Origin: Ascidia mentula
Taxonomy: Eukaryota; Chordata; Ascidiacea; Phlebobranchia; Ascidiidae
Assembly: GCA_947561715.1 (NCBI GenBank)
Contig: OX387202.1
Span: 10,057,001 to 10,121,000 of the forward strand
Direction: 5' to 3'
DNA length: 64,000 bases
Each line of letters opens with the position of its first letter. Position 1 is the first letter of the stretch. The notes under the pieces are model-generated. The model was not told where the DNA came from, ran no database searches, and was given only the letters and a program-made list of their open reading frames with translations. This document shows positions 37,133 through 47,874 of this stretch, piece by piece. The position numbers and the translations under genes were made by a program.

Positions 37133-38741
37133 TGTTTTTAAGTTGTAGTAACTTTGCCACTTGAAAGAAATTTTCAACACACAGAGGTGGAAATGATTTT
37201 GATAATAGCTAAAAACTCCTTTTTTACTACTTCATTGTTTCGGTTTTCCTACGTCTGTACCCAAGTCAAAAAATAACTTTGAAACTGAACATAAACAAAG
37301 CATATTTAGGCTACTTCTCGTACGCTTGGTTCTGTCCGAGTTTGGTCATTAATTTGTTGAACTGAAAATTGTAACATTTCACATCGATTCGTCTAGAAGA
37401 AGCGAATACTTCAACAAAATATTTTCTGTCGTTATGAAGTTTTTGTGATCAGCTGACGGAGCTGGGTACTTTCCCATAGTCTTGGCGCAGCCTTCAACTA
37501 AAATCTGAAGAAGAAAGACCACTGTCAGGTAATCTTTTGTATTCTTTCATGATATTTCCAAAACATGAGTTCATGAGACAAACTAATAGACTTGATAATC
37601 TCAAAATTGAGTGATTTTGTCACTTGCGATGATATTGGGCATTGTAAATTGACACTACGCTCTTGATCCAATAAAATGATTGTAATTACTCATTTACATG
37701 ATATATCAACAGCGTATGTTAAAAAGAAAAGTATATAGCCTTTGCATTACCCCATCAGTTTACAACATTGACATTGACAATGAAATTGCCCTTTAAGTGA
37801 AAGTATGAAAGGACAGACATGACGTTATTGTGAATAAAGCGCTGTTTAACTTTAAGCACATAGCAAGTCGGATTCGCTGTGAATATTCGTATTTAGGGAC
37901 CATGTTCGCATTAGACCGAATATTAAAGTAGACCTACTATTTTGTCGAATTGTCCCGGCACACCCCTATTAAACAGGTATATATATCAAAACAGACAATA
38001 TATAAAATGTATTATACAAGAAAGCACGTTTGGTGGATTTTATTGAGTTTACAAAAATCCCCAAAATACCGTGTATAATTCTGGTAATATCCTCCAAGCT
38101 TTGAGTATTAACCTTGCTCGTTCTTTTTGTGGAAATTGTATCTCTACAACCAGAAACCAGTATCGCACAATGGAAAGCGTCGAAAAGAAAACGCTCAATT
38201 TATAATTAAACAAGTATAACATAAAAAAACGTTTATAAAGTAGTGGTGATAGCATATCACCATTTAGAGGAGACAAATCGCAAAAAGCAAAACCTGGTAA
38301 CGAACGAATAACACACGTGTACCGTTGTTTAATGTTCAACCAATGTAGTTGTTTATTTTTACTGCAAACAACTTTTACTACAAACACGACCTTTACATTG
38401 CGCAGGTTCAAAGTCTACAAAAAGGCGGCAATTGTTTGCATTAATCGTTGTTCACCCGTAAGTGAAAGTTTCGATTCCATCACTTGATTAGGGCGCAGTG
38501 CTTTCGAATATACTTTGTGGACAGTTTTAAGTCACAAATTGTACAACTATGCGTTTGTTGGACTTGACGTTTCATCTTCGAATGTAAACTAAGCAAATGT
38601 GGTTTGTAAACTTTTATTTTTACGATACTTTTGTGATTGACTCGAGAATAGAATTAATTTTATAGTAGCACCTAAAACAATTTAAGTACAGTTTAATGTG
38701 TGTTTCTTTTTAGGCAATTGTACTGTACCTTTGTAAACTAA
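37133..38741. other. Divergent promoter region of LRP-like gene and LYGPL copy 1
   Basis: 1.6 kb between two divergently transcribed genes. No exon is supported. It contains the left member of a direct repeat pair (37396-37490). The 120-codon open frame 38049-38411 (-) has no family features or splice context. Confidence 0.45.
37396..37490 (+). repeat. Direct repeat flanking LYGPL copy 1, left member
   Basis: Shares with 40971-41060 the segments AGAAGC-AATACTT-AA-AAAATATT, AGTTTTTGT, AGCTGACGG and GGTACTTTCCCATAGTCTTG in the same order and orientation. No coding frame is conserved between the two. Confidence 0.65.
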
Positions 38742-40632
38742 ATGGCTTTTCTTCGCAAATATCTGTCAGCAGCATTGAGAAAGTTGATGAAAACCCCCGT
38801 TCTTCCATCGAGACAGTCTACCAATGCATTCAGAGTAACGCACAAATTGCTCGTAAGTTTGTAAATAGCTCGAAAATCAAACATTAAATTGTATTCTTGA
38901 CAGTTTTAAGATTGGTTTTAGTTGGTTTTATATGAAGTGATTTATTTGTTTGATTATTTGCTGCAACAAACCCCATCGCAAGTGGATGTAATGTCCGTTG
39001 GCTTGAGACAAAACAACGACAAAAATGAAAAAACAAGATACGATTTCCGAAGGGCTGAGTTTCTTCTTGTCGCCCTTGTGCCATTCTTCTGGCAACAGTA
39101 TCGTGAAATGAAAAATACTGAAAGGAGAAAGGCGCTTAAACACATCAATAAACAAGTACAGTGCAACAACAAAATAATTCGTATGCAGTTTTTTTTAAAT
39201 AAGTAATACTATTGCTCTTGGTTCTTCGATATATTACGGCTCCCTGTGGTTATAGAACTATTCCAACTTTGTGGAACGAATTAGGGCTTGGTTTTCTGAC
39301 TTTGTGTGTTTCATAAACTTATTTTAAGATTCAAGTTCTGTATGGTCCGCTTTATGGAAACCGCATGGAGCAGGAAACAACATTTCGTGGAGCTGTGGGT
39401 GGAGATCACACAACTTTAATAGAATATCTGAAAAAGGCTAATGAGAATAAAGATGCAAACATGATTAAATCCTGGAGGCAGTTTGTTTTGGACATCCTTT
39501 TTCCTTTGGACAAAGAGGTAGAATGTCTTGAATAATTGTTTTTTCCCGCAACAAGAAAATTGCAGTTTAGATTCCTGTTAAATACTCGTTGCGGGCAACG
39601 TGCTGCAAAAAGTAATGCTGAATTCGCTAAACAATGCTATTTTTGCAACTACCATATAATATCGAATTATAAGTAAGTTTGCAAACCGAAAAAGGAAATC
39701 TGCGCAACAGTGGGGCAGTGCGCAATGAGTGGAAGACGACCGCAAATACCCTTTTTCCTTTCACGCCCTCTCGATCCGCGTTAACGCTTGCGAAACGCCT
39801 CCTGACTACCAGAGGGAGACTAATTAACAAAAAGAAATTAACAAAAGCCAGTTAACAAAACTTTAAACGCGGGTTATTCGGCCACCTTACGAGGTAGCGA
39901 CATGATTTTTTTTGCATGTTATAGATCATAAGCTGACCTTACCAAAATTATGATCATTTCATAGTTTAATTATTTCCGATTTTAATTTCCATGCCCCATG
40001 CACTTTAAAGTTTTGAAACCCTGCAAACACGAAAATTTTCTTCGGCGCCTGCGCCAAATCCTCTGACGCCGTATAAGGCCCCGTAGCGAAAGTGTCCGAC
40101 AAATCACATTCTGTTTCTATTGGAAATGGCTATGCAAAGTTTTCCTGTATCCATTGTAAATTGCAATTACGTTTTCGTACTCAGGCACACCAGCTAATAT
40201 GCCAAAATCCCCATTTAATCGATGGTGAGTTTCCTGAGGAGTTCAAGAAGTTTATGAAACACTATGGAAAAATACGTTTTGTGATGGAGGTATTTTTACA
40301 TCCTTTGCATTGCGTGAACATGTTTAAAATCTTATGATATCGATTTAAATCACCCTAAATATCGCAAAAGGCCAATATTTGGTGTTTTGTGTAGCTTCTA
40401 TATTGTATGTTACTTTTCTTTTCTAATCGTGTAAAGTGTGCAGAAATGGAAAAGACGCGGTAATCTGCAAAAGTCTGACAACGAATTTTTGGAAGAAGAC
40501 TTTTCTGAAAGAACCAATGCGTCAGGTGAAACTGGGTTGTACACTGTGTTGGAACATGTTGAAAAGAAGTTAAAAGAATTAAAGAAAGAGCAGAAAAAGC
40601 TGATCACAGAACTGTCTCCTCCCAAAAATTAA
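38742..40632 (+). CDS. LYGPL-family single-pass membrane protein, copy 1
   Basis: Five exons: 38742-38852, 38922-39155, 39329-39517, 40185-40289, 40444-40632, all in phase 0; 275 aa. I do not recognise a named family. A basic N-terminus (MAFLRKYLSAALRKLMK) that could act as a targeting sequence is followed by a hydrophobic segment (FLLVALVPFFWQQY, about residues 83-96) and a charged helix ending HINKQ. Then come IQVLYGPLYGNRMEQET, a coiled-coil-like stretch, WRQFVLDILFPLDKE, HQLICQNPHLID-FPEEFKKFMKH, and a C-terminal Glu/Lys-rich helix containing TNASGETGLYTVLEHVEKK. The last exon opens with KWKRRGN where the other copies have DWKK or DWQ. Bacterial and plant proteins with an LYGPL motif before a W-x-x-x-V...PL segment exist as uncharacterised families; the link is from memory. 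It is the most diverged of the full copies in the N-terminus. Confidence 0.8.
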
Positions 40633-41577
40633 TTTTTGCAATAATATTAGCAATCGTAAAAATGTACCTGGTTTAATTGCTGCTACCACAAATAAATTTG
40701 AGGCAGTGGTTATAAGATGTCTCAAGTGTACAATAGAAAGTATACGGTAGAACTCCCAGGGGTTGTTTCTTCTCCAAGTTTTTTTCCGGACAATTTCAGC
40801 ACCCAGGCTCGAAACTTATTTTCCAAAATAAATCTTCTGAAAAAATATTAACCGCATTTTATATTTGGCTTAAACTGAACGCAAATGCAAAACGATGCAT
40901 GTAATTTAAGGTTAATAGCTACATATCTCGTACCCAAGATTTGTGCAACCAAAAAGTACATATTTCACAAAAGAAGCAAATACTTTAATAAAATATTCTC
41001 CATCTAAGTACAGTTTTTGTCAGTAGCTGACGGTGTTAGGTACTTTCCCATAGTCTTGGCAAGGGCTTGTACAGTGTCCTTTGCTGAAACTGCCTAGAAC
41101 GGGATCCACATGTAAGACTATGCAACATGGAAATCTGTGTGGATATTGTAGTGTTTTAACTCAAATATATAACCAAAAATAACAGGTGGTTAACCTGTTT
41201 ACACCTGCATTAAATTCGCATAGACTTTAATTTTGCGCAGACTTATATGTGGATCAAATTTGGCGAAAACTTTATGAACCGGTTTAGTAGTATTTTTCCT
41301 TAGAACGCAGCTACAGTAGGATTACCATCTATCAAAGCATAAAAATCCCTGACCGATTTATGTCAGTCACCTTGACCAATTTTTGATACCCGAATGTTTT
41401 ATGGCGTCTTTTATTCTGATGAATATTTATGTAGTCTTTAGTATCTTCCGAACAATTAAACATGTAGCCGCTGTAGCGATTTCAGCTGTGCGGCGGCATG
41501 CTTGTTTTGATTTTGCAACATTGCAATTTGCGTGCAGACATATAAGCGCAGTAAAAGTTTGACTTGTACATGCAACG
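40633..41577. other. Spacer between LYGPL copy 1 and ZMYND11
   Basis: No exon is supported. It contains the second member of the direct repeat pair at 40971-41060 and should hold the ZMYND11 promoter. Confidence 0.45.
40971..41060 (+). repeat. Direct repeat flanking LYGPL copy 1, right member
   Basis: Partner of 37396-37490, with long identical blocks including AGCTGACGG and GGTACTTTCCCATAGTCTTG. It lies about 340 bp past the stop of LYGPL copy 1 and about 520 bp before the ZMYND11 start. Confidence 0.65.
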
Positions 41578-44500
41578 ATGACCGTCGAAGAGGTAATACG
41601 AAGGTCTTCCGACCCCACTGTTGTGCTGCAGTTTTACCAGTCCATTGAAACTATTCGGAAACAACGACAAATTGCAAATCTGCGGCGTGTCGTTCGGTTA
41701 GTAAAATGTTGTTGTTGTTAATTCAATATTTTGCATATAAATTCATTGCAATAACAGGATTTAGTAGGGTGCAAAGTATCTGGAGTTAAGTAGTCTAAAT
41801 AAAAAAGCCAAAGCTAGAATGCTGTTCATCATAATGCCGCTAAAAGTTTCGATCCCATACAGGGTTCATCATCAATACTCGAGTACTGATGATGAACCCT
41901 GTGTGGGTTCGAATAGTTTACCAGCATTATGATGAACAGCATTCTAGCTTTGGATTTATTTAGAGGATTTAGGAGTAAAATTTTTGTCAGTTGTCCTTAT
42001 AATATGGCTGTGACACAATTTTACCACATATTTGCCAGAAATGTTTATTATGTTGTTCAGGGTTATGGAACGGGAGTATAACTGGTCACCCAAAGAATGT
42101 CTCCAAAATCTACACAAAGTTGTGACAGATTCGTTGATTGTCGAAACTGTGACTGTGGGATGCAAAGGCTCAAAAACAGGAGTGGAACAGGAGGGTTATT
42201 GGATTCCCGACAAAGAACCAGTAATTTCTATGTGAATGTAGTAAATAAATAAGAGACAAAACAAAATGGTAATGTGTATAGTTCAACACCAGATAATACA
42301 AACTGTATCAACTGAACTGGCTTAGAAATTTTTTTTTTGTTGGGGCCTGTCTAGATAACATGTATATATGGTTCTATCAGTGCCAATGCTATTTTTTTTG
42401 CATATTTATTGTTCATGCATGTTTGAGTTCTTTTGTACAAAACAGAAATGATTTGATTTGGGAATTTAAGTTTAATTTTTGTATATTTTTTAGTTTTTGG
42501 AAAATATTTCAGAGGAGTCTCACGACTGGTATTGCTTTGAGTGTCACAAACCTGGAAAAGTTATTTGTTGTTCAATGTGCTTCAGAGTCTATCACAAGCA
42601 ATGTGTTTCAATCTCCAAAAACCTTCAACACTTTAAATGCAATTGGTGCAAGGTACAGTTTGTAATATGTTGGTGAAAGATAAAGGCATTACCTTTACCT
42701 ACGCCATTGCTTGAGTTTAAATATTTCTGGAATTTTGCAAACTTCCAAAACAATCAAAATAAACAAAATCAAGTCACCTGCCTTTTGTGGTGATTGTCAA
42801 ATCATATTTGTTCCTTATACATCAAAAAACATTTTGCAACACCACCACTATGTGGCAGTTTCACAGATTAAATTCTCATGCATATCACACTTTTACAGGC
42901 AACTGAAGGATCTGCCACTGAACAAGAAAGACTTGCCTTGGGAAAGAGTCTTTACTTTGTGGTTTCCCAACAAAAAGACTATGTGTGTAAAGTGTGATGT
43001 AGCTCTATACAAATTTTGATCACCTTTTCCTAATTGTTAGTTTGTTTATAGTGGACAGAATTGTCACGGAAACCAGACCAAGAGGAAAATCCCTACTATA
43101 GTTTTTTTGTTCACACACATTGTGACCTGGAACATTTGCAAATGGTTTGTCTGGTGTACTGAGTTTATTTTCTTGTATAAACAATAAAATTTGTAAAACA
43201 ATAAGGTTTTATAGAACGACAAAAATTACTGCATTTACCACACAAACATCGTGTAAAAAAATATGATTCAGTGCAAAAATATTATTTACGTTTTGAAGGA
43301 TTGCCACAACTGTGTGTTTAAAAGTGGAAAGGAGTTTCTTGCCAAAGCCTTGATCATACGTCACAATTGTCATGTTGCATTGGGTGCGGGCCACGCCATT
43401 ACCAAAATTACACATGAATTTATCGAGGTAAAAATACGAATCATGGGAAATTAATTAGTAGTGAACAATGAAAAATTAAATTCATTATCAATGAAATCTA
43501 TCAATTTTTTTCAAAAAGTACTTAAAGCTTTTTTAATGCTGTCCAATCGCTTGATTGCCTTCTCATTTTTAAACATGCAACATTTTTATATTTGAACTGA
43601 CAGGATTGTGAGCACACCCTTCAGGAGCTGAAGTTGTGCAAAAACTGTTTCTATCTCTCCAACAGCAAGCCAATGAAAGACTGGTTCTGCAAACCCTGTG
43701 TAAGAATTCATATTTATGCTGTGGAATTATTTTTGCAACAAGTGTATAAGTTACACTGGTCCATACTTTCAGTTATAGCCTTCTATTGATTTTTTGCCTT
43801 GGCTGGTGATTTTGTTAGTGCAAAACTAGAAACTGCTAACAAAGACCCACTTCCATTAGCATGAAAAAATTGTGCAACCTAATTTACAGTTTATTAATAA
43901 TTGCTCTTCTGGCTCTTAAGTTTCGAAAGTGTTTACGAAACGTTGGCTTCAATAAACATTTTCAAAACTTAAGTGCCAGAAGAGCAATTCCTAATAAATA
44001 CTATTTCTGGCAGCAAAAAAGCAGCTAATTTGCAGTGTAAAAGTTTAGCCCAATGGTAAAAAAAGAAGTTTTTAAATTTATTTTCCTCTTTATGTTTTTA
44101 AATATAAAGTTAGTGAACACCAAGGCATTGTATATTTAACTTTATTTATATTATTATTTCTAGGATCCTCCTCATCAGGTGGTTTGGGCAAAACAGAAAG
44201 GTTTCGACTTCTGGCCTGCCAAAGTAATACAGGTCGAAGATCATCGGATAGATGTTCGCTTTTTTGGACGACGCCACCCCCGGTAATTAGTCCTCAGATT
44301 CGGTGAAAACATTTAAAAATAACTCCCATTTGCTGTTGCAAATGCTAAACACAACCTATATCATTCACTAGGTCGCAATGCCTTTTCTGACAAACGACTT
44401 TGGGAGTTTGTGTTATTAGTAATAGTTCAAAGACATTAAACTTTTGCATTTGCTCGAAAGCGCATTTAGATTATGTTCATATTATCTTACGCGAACTGAT

Positions 44501-47500
44501 GTCAAAAACCCTGAATTTGGGTCTTTGAATTATGTCCAATGTTTTTCAAATGTTCAATTTCTGCACAAAACCATATATCTTACAGCACTGAAGTCATTTC
44601 AAACGGTATTTTACCAAGCTTTTGATAATATAATCGCCGAGCCATGCATATTTGCGCAATGAAAGAGTCAAAAATCTTGGCATGAACAGCTTTTTTTGTT
44701 TAGTTTTTGCCTTAATCAAAACAAAAAAAAGTGTTTTACAACTTTGGTTTAACAGTCACGAAAAATTGAGTTACCAAGGCAATAGCATGATTGAGCTACT
44801 GTTAGGTTTTTAAATTGCATTTTCATGGTCAGTAAAACTTCAGTTCTAATAAAGCCCTTCTAACATACTGCAAGAAAAGCTGCCTGGCGGTCACAGTAGC
44901 AATACAATTAGATGTTTTTCATCTAAGGGCGTGGATAACCATCGATGCAGTCCGGGACATCTCGGTTAGCCCAGCATCTTTAAAAGCCAAGCGTAAGCAG
45001 CAGTGGAAGCAAGCTTGCGACGAAATGAAGGAATACATCAGACAGTGTGAATGTGTAAGTAAAATAAATGAGTTGTGGATGAAATGCCTTTAACATCTGC
45101 TCGTTTCAGGCGCTTGGGAAAGATGAAGCTGCGAAAATCATTTTATCAGATTCGCCTTACGGAATTGGGAAAAACGCCAAACTGCTTGCAGCCATGGTTT
45201 GTTAGCTTAATTAAGCCATTGTTAAACACTGTTGGTAAAGTTTTTTGTACCAGTTCTTGTACACATGTCATTTTTCGTCTCTGGTTGTTTCGTAAGATTT
45301 CATCCGAGGGGGAAATTGGCCTGGGACACTATGATTTAATGTGGATAATTATGAAACACCGCACTTATAGCAGATACAACAAACTGTTAACGTGTTAATG
45401 TTTTACGAACAGGAAAAAATGAGTGGAACGCTGCCGACGAGCAACCACTCAACGCCTGTTAAAAGCTTGGTAGGTGTAAAAGATATTTTTTCTCGAAACT
45501 AAGAATCTTTATCTGTATGTGTGAATGCTGCTACTTGTTTAGTCTGAACCTCCTGAAGGTGAGAATGGCGTGGACGACAACGAAGACGAAGTTAAAAGCA
45601 CAAACCTTGACGGTAGGATGCACAGTCGAATAAAAAATGAATAAATAAGACTATTTTAAGCTAAATAATTTTAAAAAAAACTTGTTTTTAACACAGCCTT
45701 GTGTCTTTTTCTCTTGGAGTTTGAATTTTTTTAGCAAAGGTTTCTGTAAACGAGTGTGTTTTGGGTTTAATTTAGACACAGAGAATATGGATGACAACGA
45801 CGAGCCAGAGCCAGAGCCAGAGCCAAAGTCGTCACCCTCGCCAGCTTCTCCGGAAAACAAGGTAAGGATAAAGATGATTCTTTGCGTTGAAATGTTTCAA
45901 GCCTTATAAACGCCGTGCAAATCAATTGAAAACGTCGAATACAAAGGTATATGATTTGTATTTTTTAGGCTGGATCGCCACCAGCTAAACGTGCCAAGAT
46001 GGATGAACAACCAAACGACGTTCCTAAGCAGGTTACCACGAATAACTTGTTAATTTTTACTAAAACTATACCCAGGCTATAATTTTAACTTAAACACAAA
46101 AGGCCACAATGGCATAAAACAGTCTTCCACCCATTCGGTTTTTTATTCGTCCAAATATGGATTTCCCTTAACCCTAACTTATCGTCACCAGGGGTTGGAA
46201 AAAAAGGCTTTCAGTAACGAAGAACAGACGATATTGTCCGAACTAAAACACAACAACTGCAACTGCAAGGCTCGATATGAGACGATACTTCTTAAGTTCA
46301 AGGACTACGTGATTGAATCGAACAAGTTGGACAAAGGAAAACTACTTCGCGCCACCGCTATAGAAGTGAGTTGAATTATTTTTTTACCAATATTGCCATG
46401 GTGTCTCCGAATGTCGGATCATGTTAATATTAGCCTTTGTCCGCTCTATTCACATGTGTCGTAACTTTTTATGATTTTACGGGTAAATTAACAATTTTTT
46501 TATCGCTATTATTGTCAACGATATTGATTGAAATTGACTCATTATCAGAACAGAGTTGCAATAACTTTGCAACCCATCAGCAGGTATGGTTCTAGTGATA
46601 TTGTTTATCCAAAAACCAGCTTTATTTGCAATAATTGCTTGACACTGGGCCCACGGGAAGGGAATGCAGGCCGTTTAACGTAGTCTGAAGGGTCAATATC
46701 AGTGGTTCCCAACCTCAATTCTATCACGTACCACACAAAGTCCCGCACAGTTGCCATGAACCACCTACGTTTCATTAAAACAAAATTGTGCCACAAATAC
46801 GTAAAGGACCACCTTTTCGTCGCGTATATGAGTGTATAATTTTAACTTTTAATCTATAGGTTAGTTTTCCAACATAAAAAAAAATTGTCAAATGTTTTCG
46901 CGTGCCACCGGCTGGGAACCACTGGTCGATGTGAATACCATTGTTTATGAAACTGGGATTTCTACCGCAAAGGTCCCCCCACGATTAAGTATAGGTGATC
47001 TCCATAAAATTAAAAACAAAAGGTCTTTCTGCGGCATTTTTTTCCCTCAAAGACCCCGACTTGTCATTAGCAGCCAAGCCCCAACTAATATCATTTTTAA
47101 CATCACAGTCAGCAAATGAAAGGGAACAAATCTGTTCTCAACTGAAGAAGGATCACGAGGACACTATCAGAAAGTTGAAGGAAAAACACAAGGAGGAATT
47201 GAGGGAAGTGAAAGAAAAGGCATGGGTAAGTTGGACATACTGCGAAAAGTTGTGACAATAAAATGGCAAAGTCACCGATAGAAGCAGGAAACGCAAGGGT
47301 ATATTTTACAAAATGTCAACGCCTAAAATGTCACCACGAATCTTATTTATTGTGAAAATTCGTAGAAGCGTGTGTTACAGAACTCTTAATCTATGTATGG
47401 GAATCCGACAGTTTTAGAGGCAAACAAACACTTGGTATCTGATTTTTTAACAAGTTATATAAAAGAAAAAGTCATTTCTCTTTCTGTAGTTTCATAAAGC

Positions 47501-47674
47501 GTTTTGTAATGTTCCAAAAGTTATCTTTTGCTTTTTCAGTGCAAATTTTGTTTGAACGAAATCGTTCCTCCGTGTTGCAAGAACATGTCGTGTTGTGAAG
47601 ATTGCAAAGACAGACCCGCAGATAGCAATGCAAATTTCTCACAGAAAAGGCGCTCGGCCAGAAGCAAGCCATGA
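41578..47674 (+). CDS. ZMYND11: ZMYND11 (BS69) orthologue: PHD-bromo-PWWP chromatin reader with shortened MYND
   Basis: Seventeen exons: 41578-41696, 42061-42220, 42515-42652, 42899-42982, 43052-43144, 43299-43427, 43604-43699, 44164-44282, 44928-45054, 45110-45196, 45413-45469, 45543-45612, 45776-45861, 45969-46031, 46192-46365, 47109-47225, 47540-47674; 617 aa. The N-terminal helical region is RKQRQIANL then [18 protein letters not shown] and EQEGYWIPD, nearly as in human. Next are a PHD finger ([21 protein letters not shown]), a divergent bromodomain, [10 protein letters not shown], and a PWWP domain ([22 protein letters not shown]). The last keeps the aromatic positions F, W and F that bind H3.3K36me3 in human. 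A Glu/Pro/Lys-rich linker and a coiled coil ([16 protein letters not shown]) precede [22 protein letters not shown], a MYND start lacking the last His and Cys ligands. The protein reads H3K36me3 chromatin and restrains elongation. A 146-171 bp palindrome (intron 1), a fold-back repeat (intron 7) and a hAT MITE (intron 15) are inserted. Confidence 0.93.
41794..41964. repeat. Near-perfect palindrome with hammerhead-like cores on both strands
   Basis: Arms of about 85 bp meet at ACTCGAGT (41877-41884). Outer arms are AAAGCTAGAATGCTGTTCAT and complement. On + the core CTGATGATGAACCC-TGTGT-GGGTTCGAA spans 41886-41913. On - TTGATGATGAACCC-TGTAT-GGGATCGAAAC spans 41875-41846. Each has a CUGAUGA-like box, a GAACCC/GGGTTC-type stem II and a GAA(A) box. 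It sits in ZMYND11 intron 1. Confidence 0.8.
43893..44040. repeat. Small palindromic repeat, copy 2 (partner at 8095-8230)
   Basis: Arms ATTGCTCTTCTGGC-CTTAAGTTT and AAACTTAAGTGCCAGAAGAG frame a loop with CGAAACGTTGGCTTCAATAA. Read on -, it aligns with copy 1 including the outer GCTGCCAG and TATTAGG. Located in ZMYND11 intron 7. Confidence 0.75.
46700..46924. mobile_element. Short hAT-type MITE in ZMYND11 intron 15
   Basis: 225 bp with ends CAGTGGTTCCCAACC and GGCTGGGAACCACTG. The flanks GTCAATAT (46692-46699) and GTCGATGT (46925-46932) match at six of eight positions, as expected for an aged 8 bp duplication. The end sequence is that of the CAGNGGTTCTCAACC hAT group. No coding capacity. Confidence 0.8.
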
Positions 47675-47874
47675 GTTGGGGTGATTTGGGACTTTTTTTC
47701 AATTTCTTAACGGTGCTGCCATTCTCTTAACTTTTTTTCTGAGTTTTTCAGAAACTCGCTATCTGTAAACTGCGAATTTACATTTTTTTCCAATAAACGT
47801 ACAAACATTTCAACAACAAAACGTTGCTTTTTTGTGTACAAAAAGTTGCTTTATTTTGTCAGTAAGTCGGTCGT

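Noticed and set aside
41903-41915. tRNA B-box (GGGTTCGAA)
   Set aside because: No A box or cloverleaf around it; it is part of the stem II/GAA segment of a palindrome.
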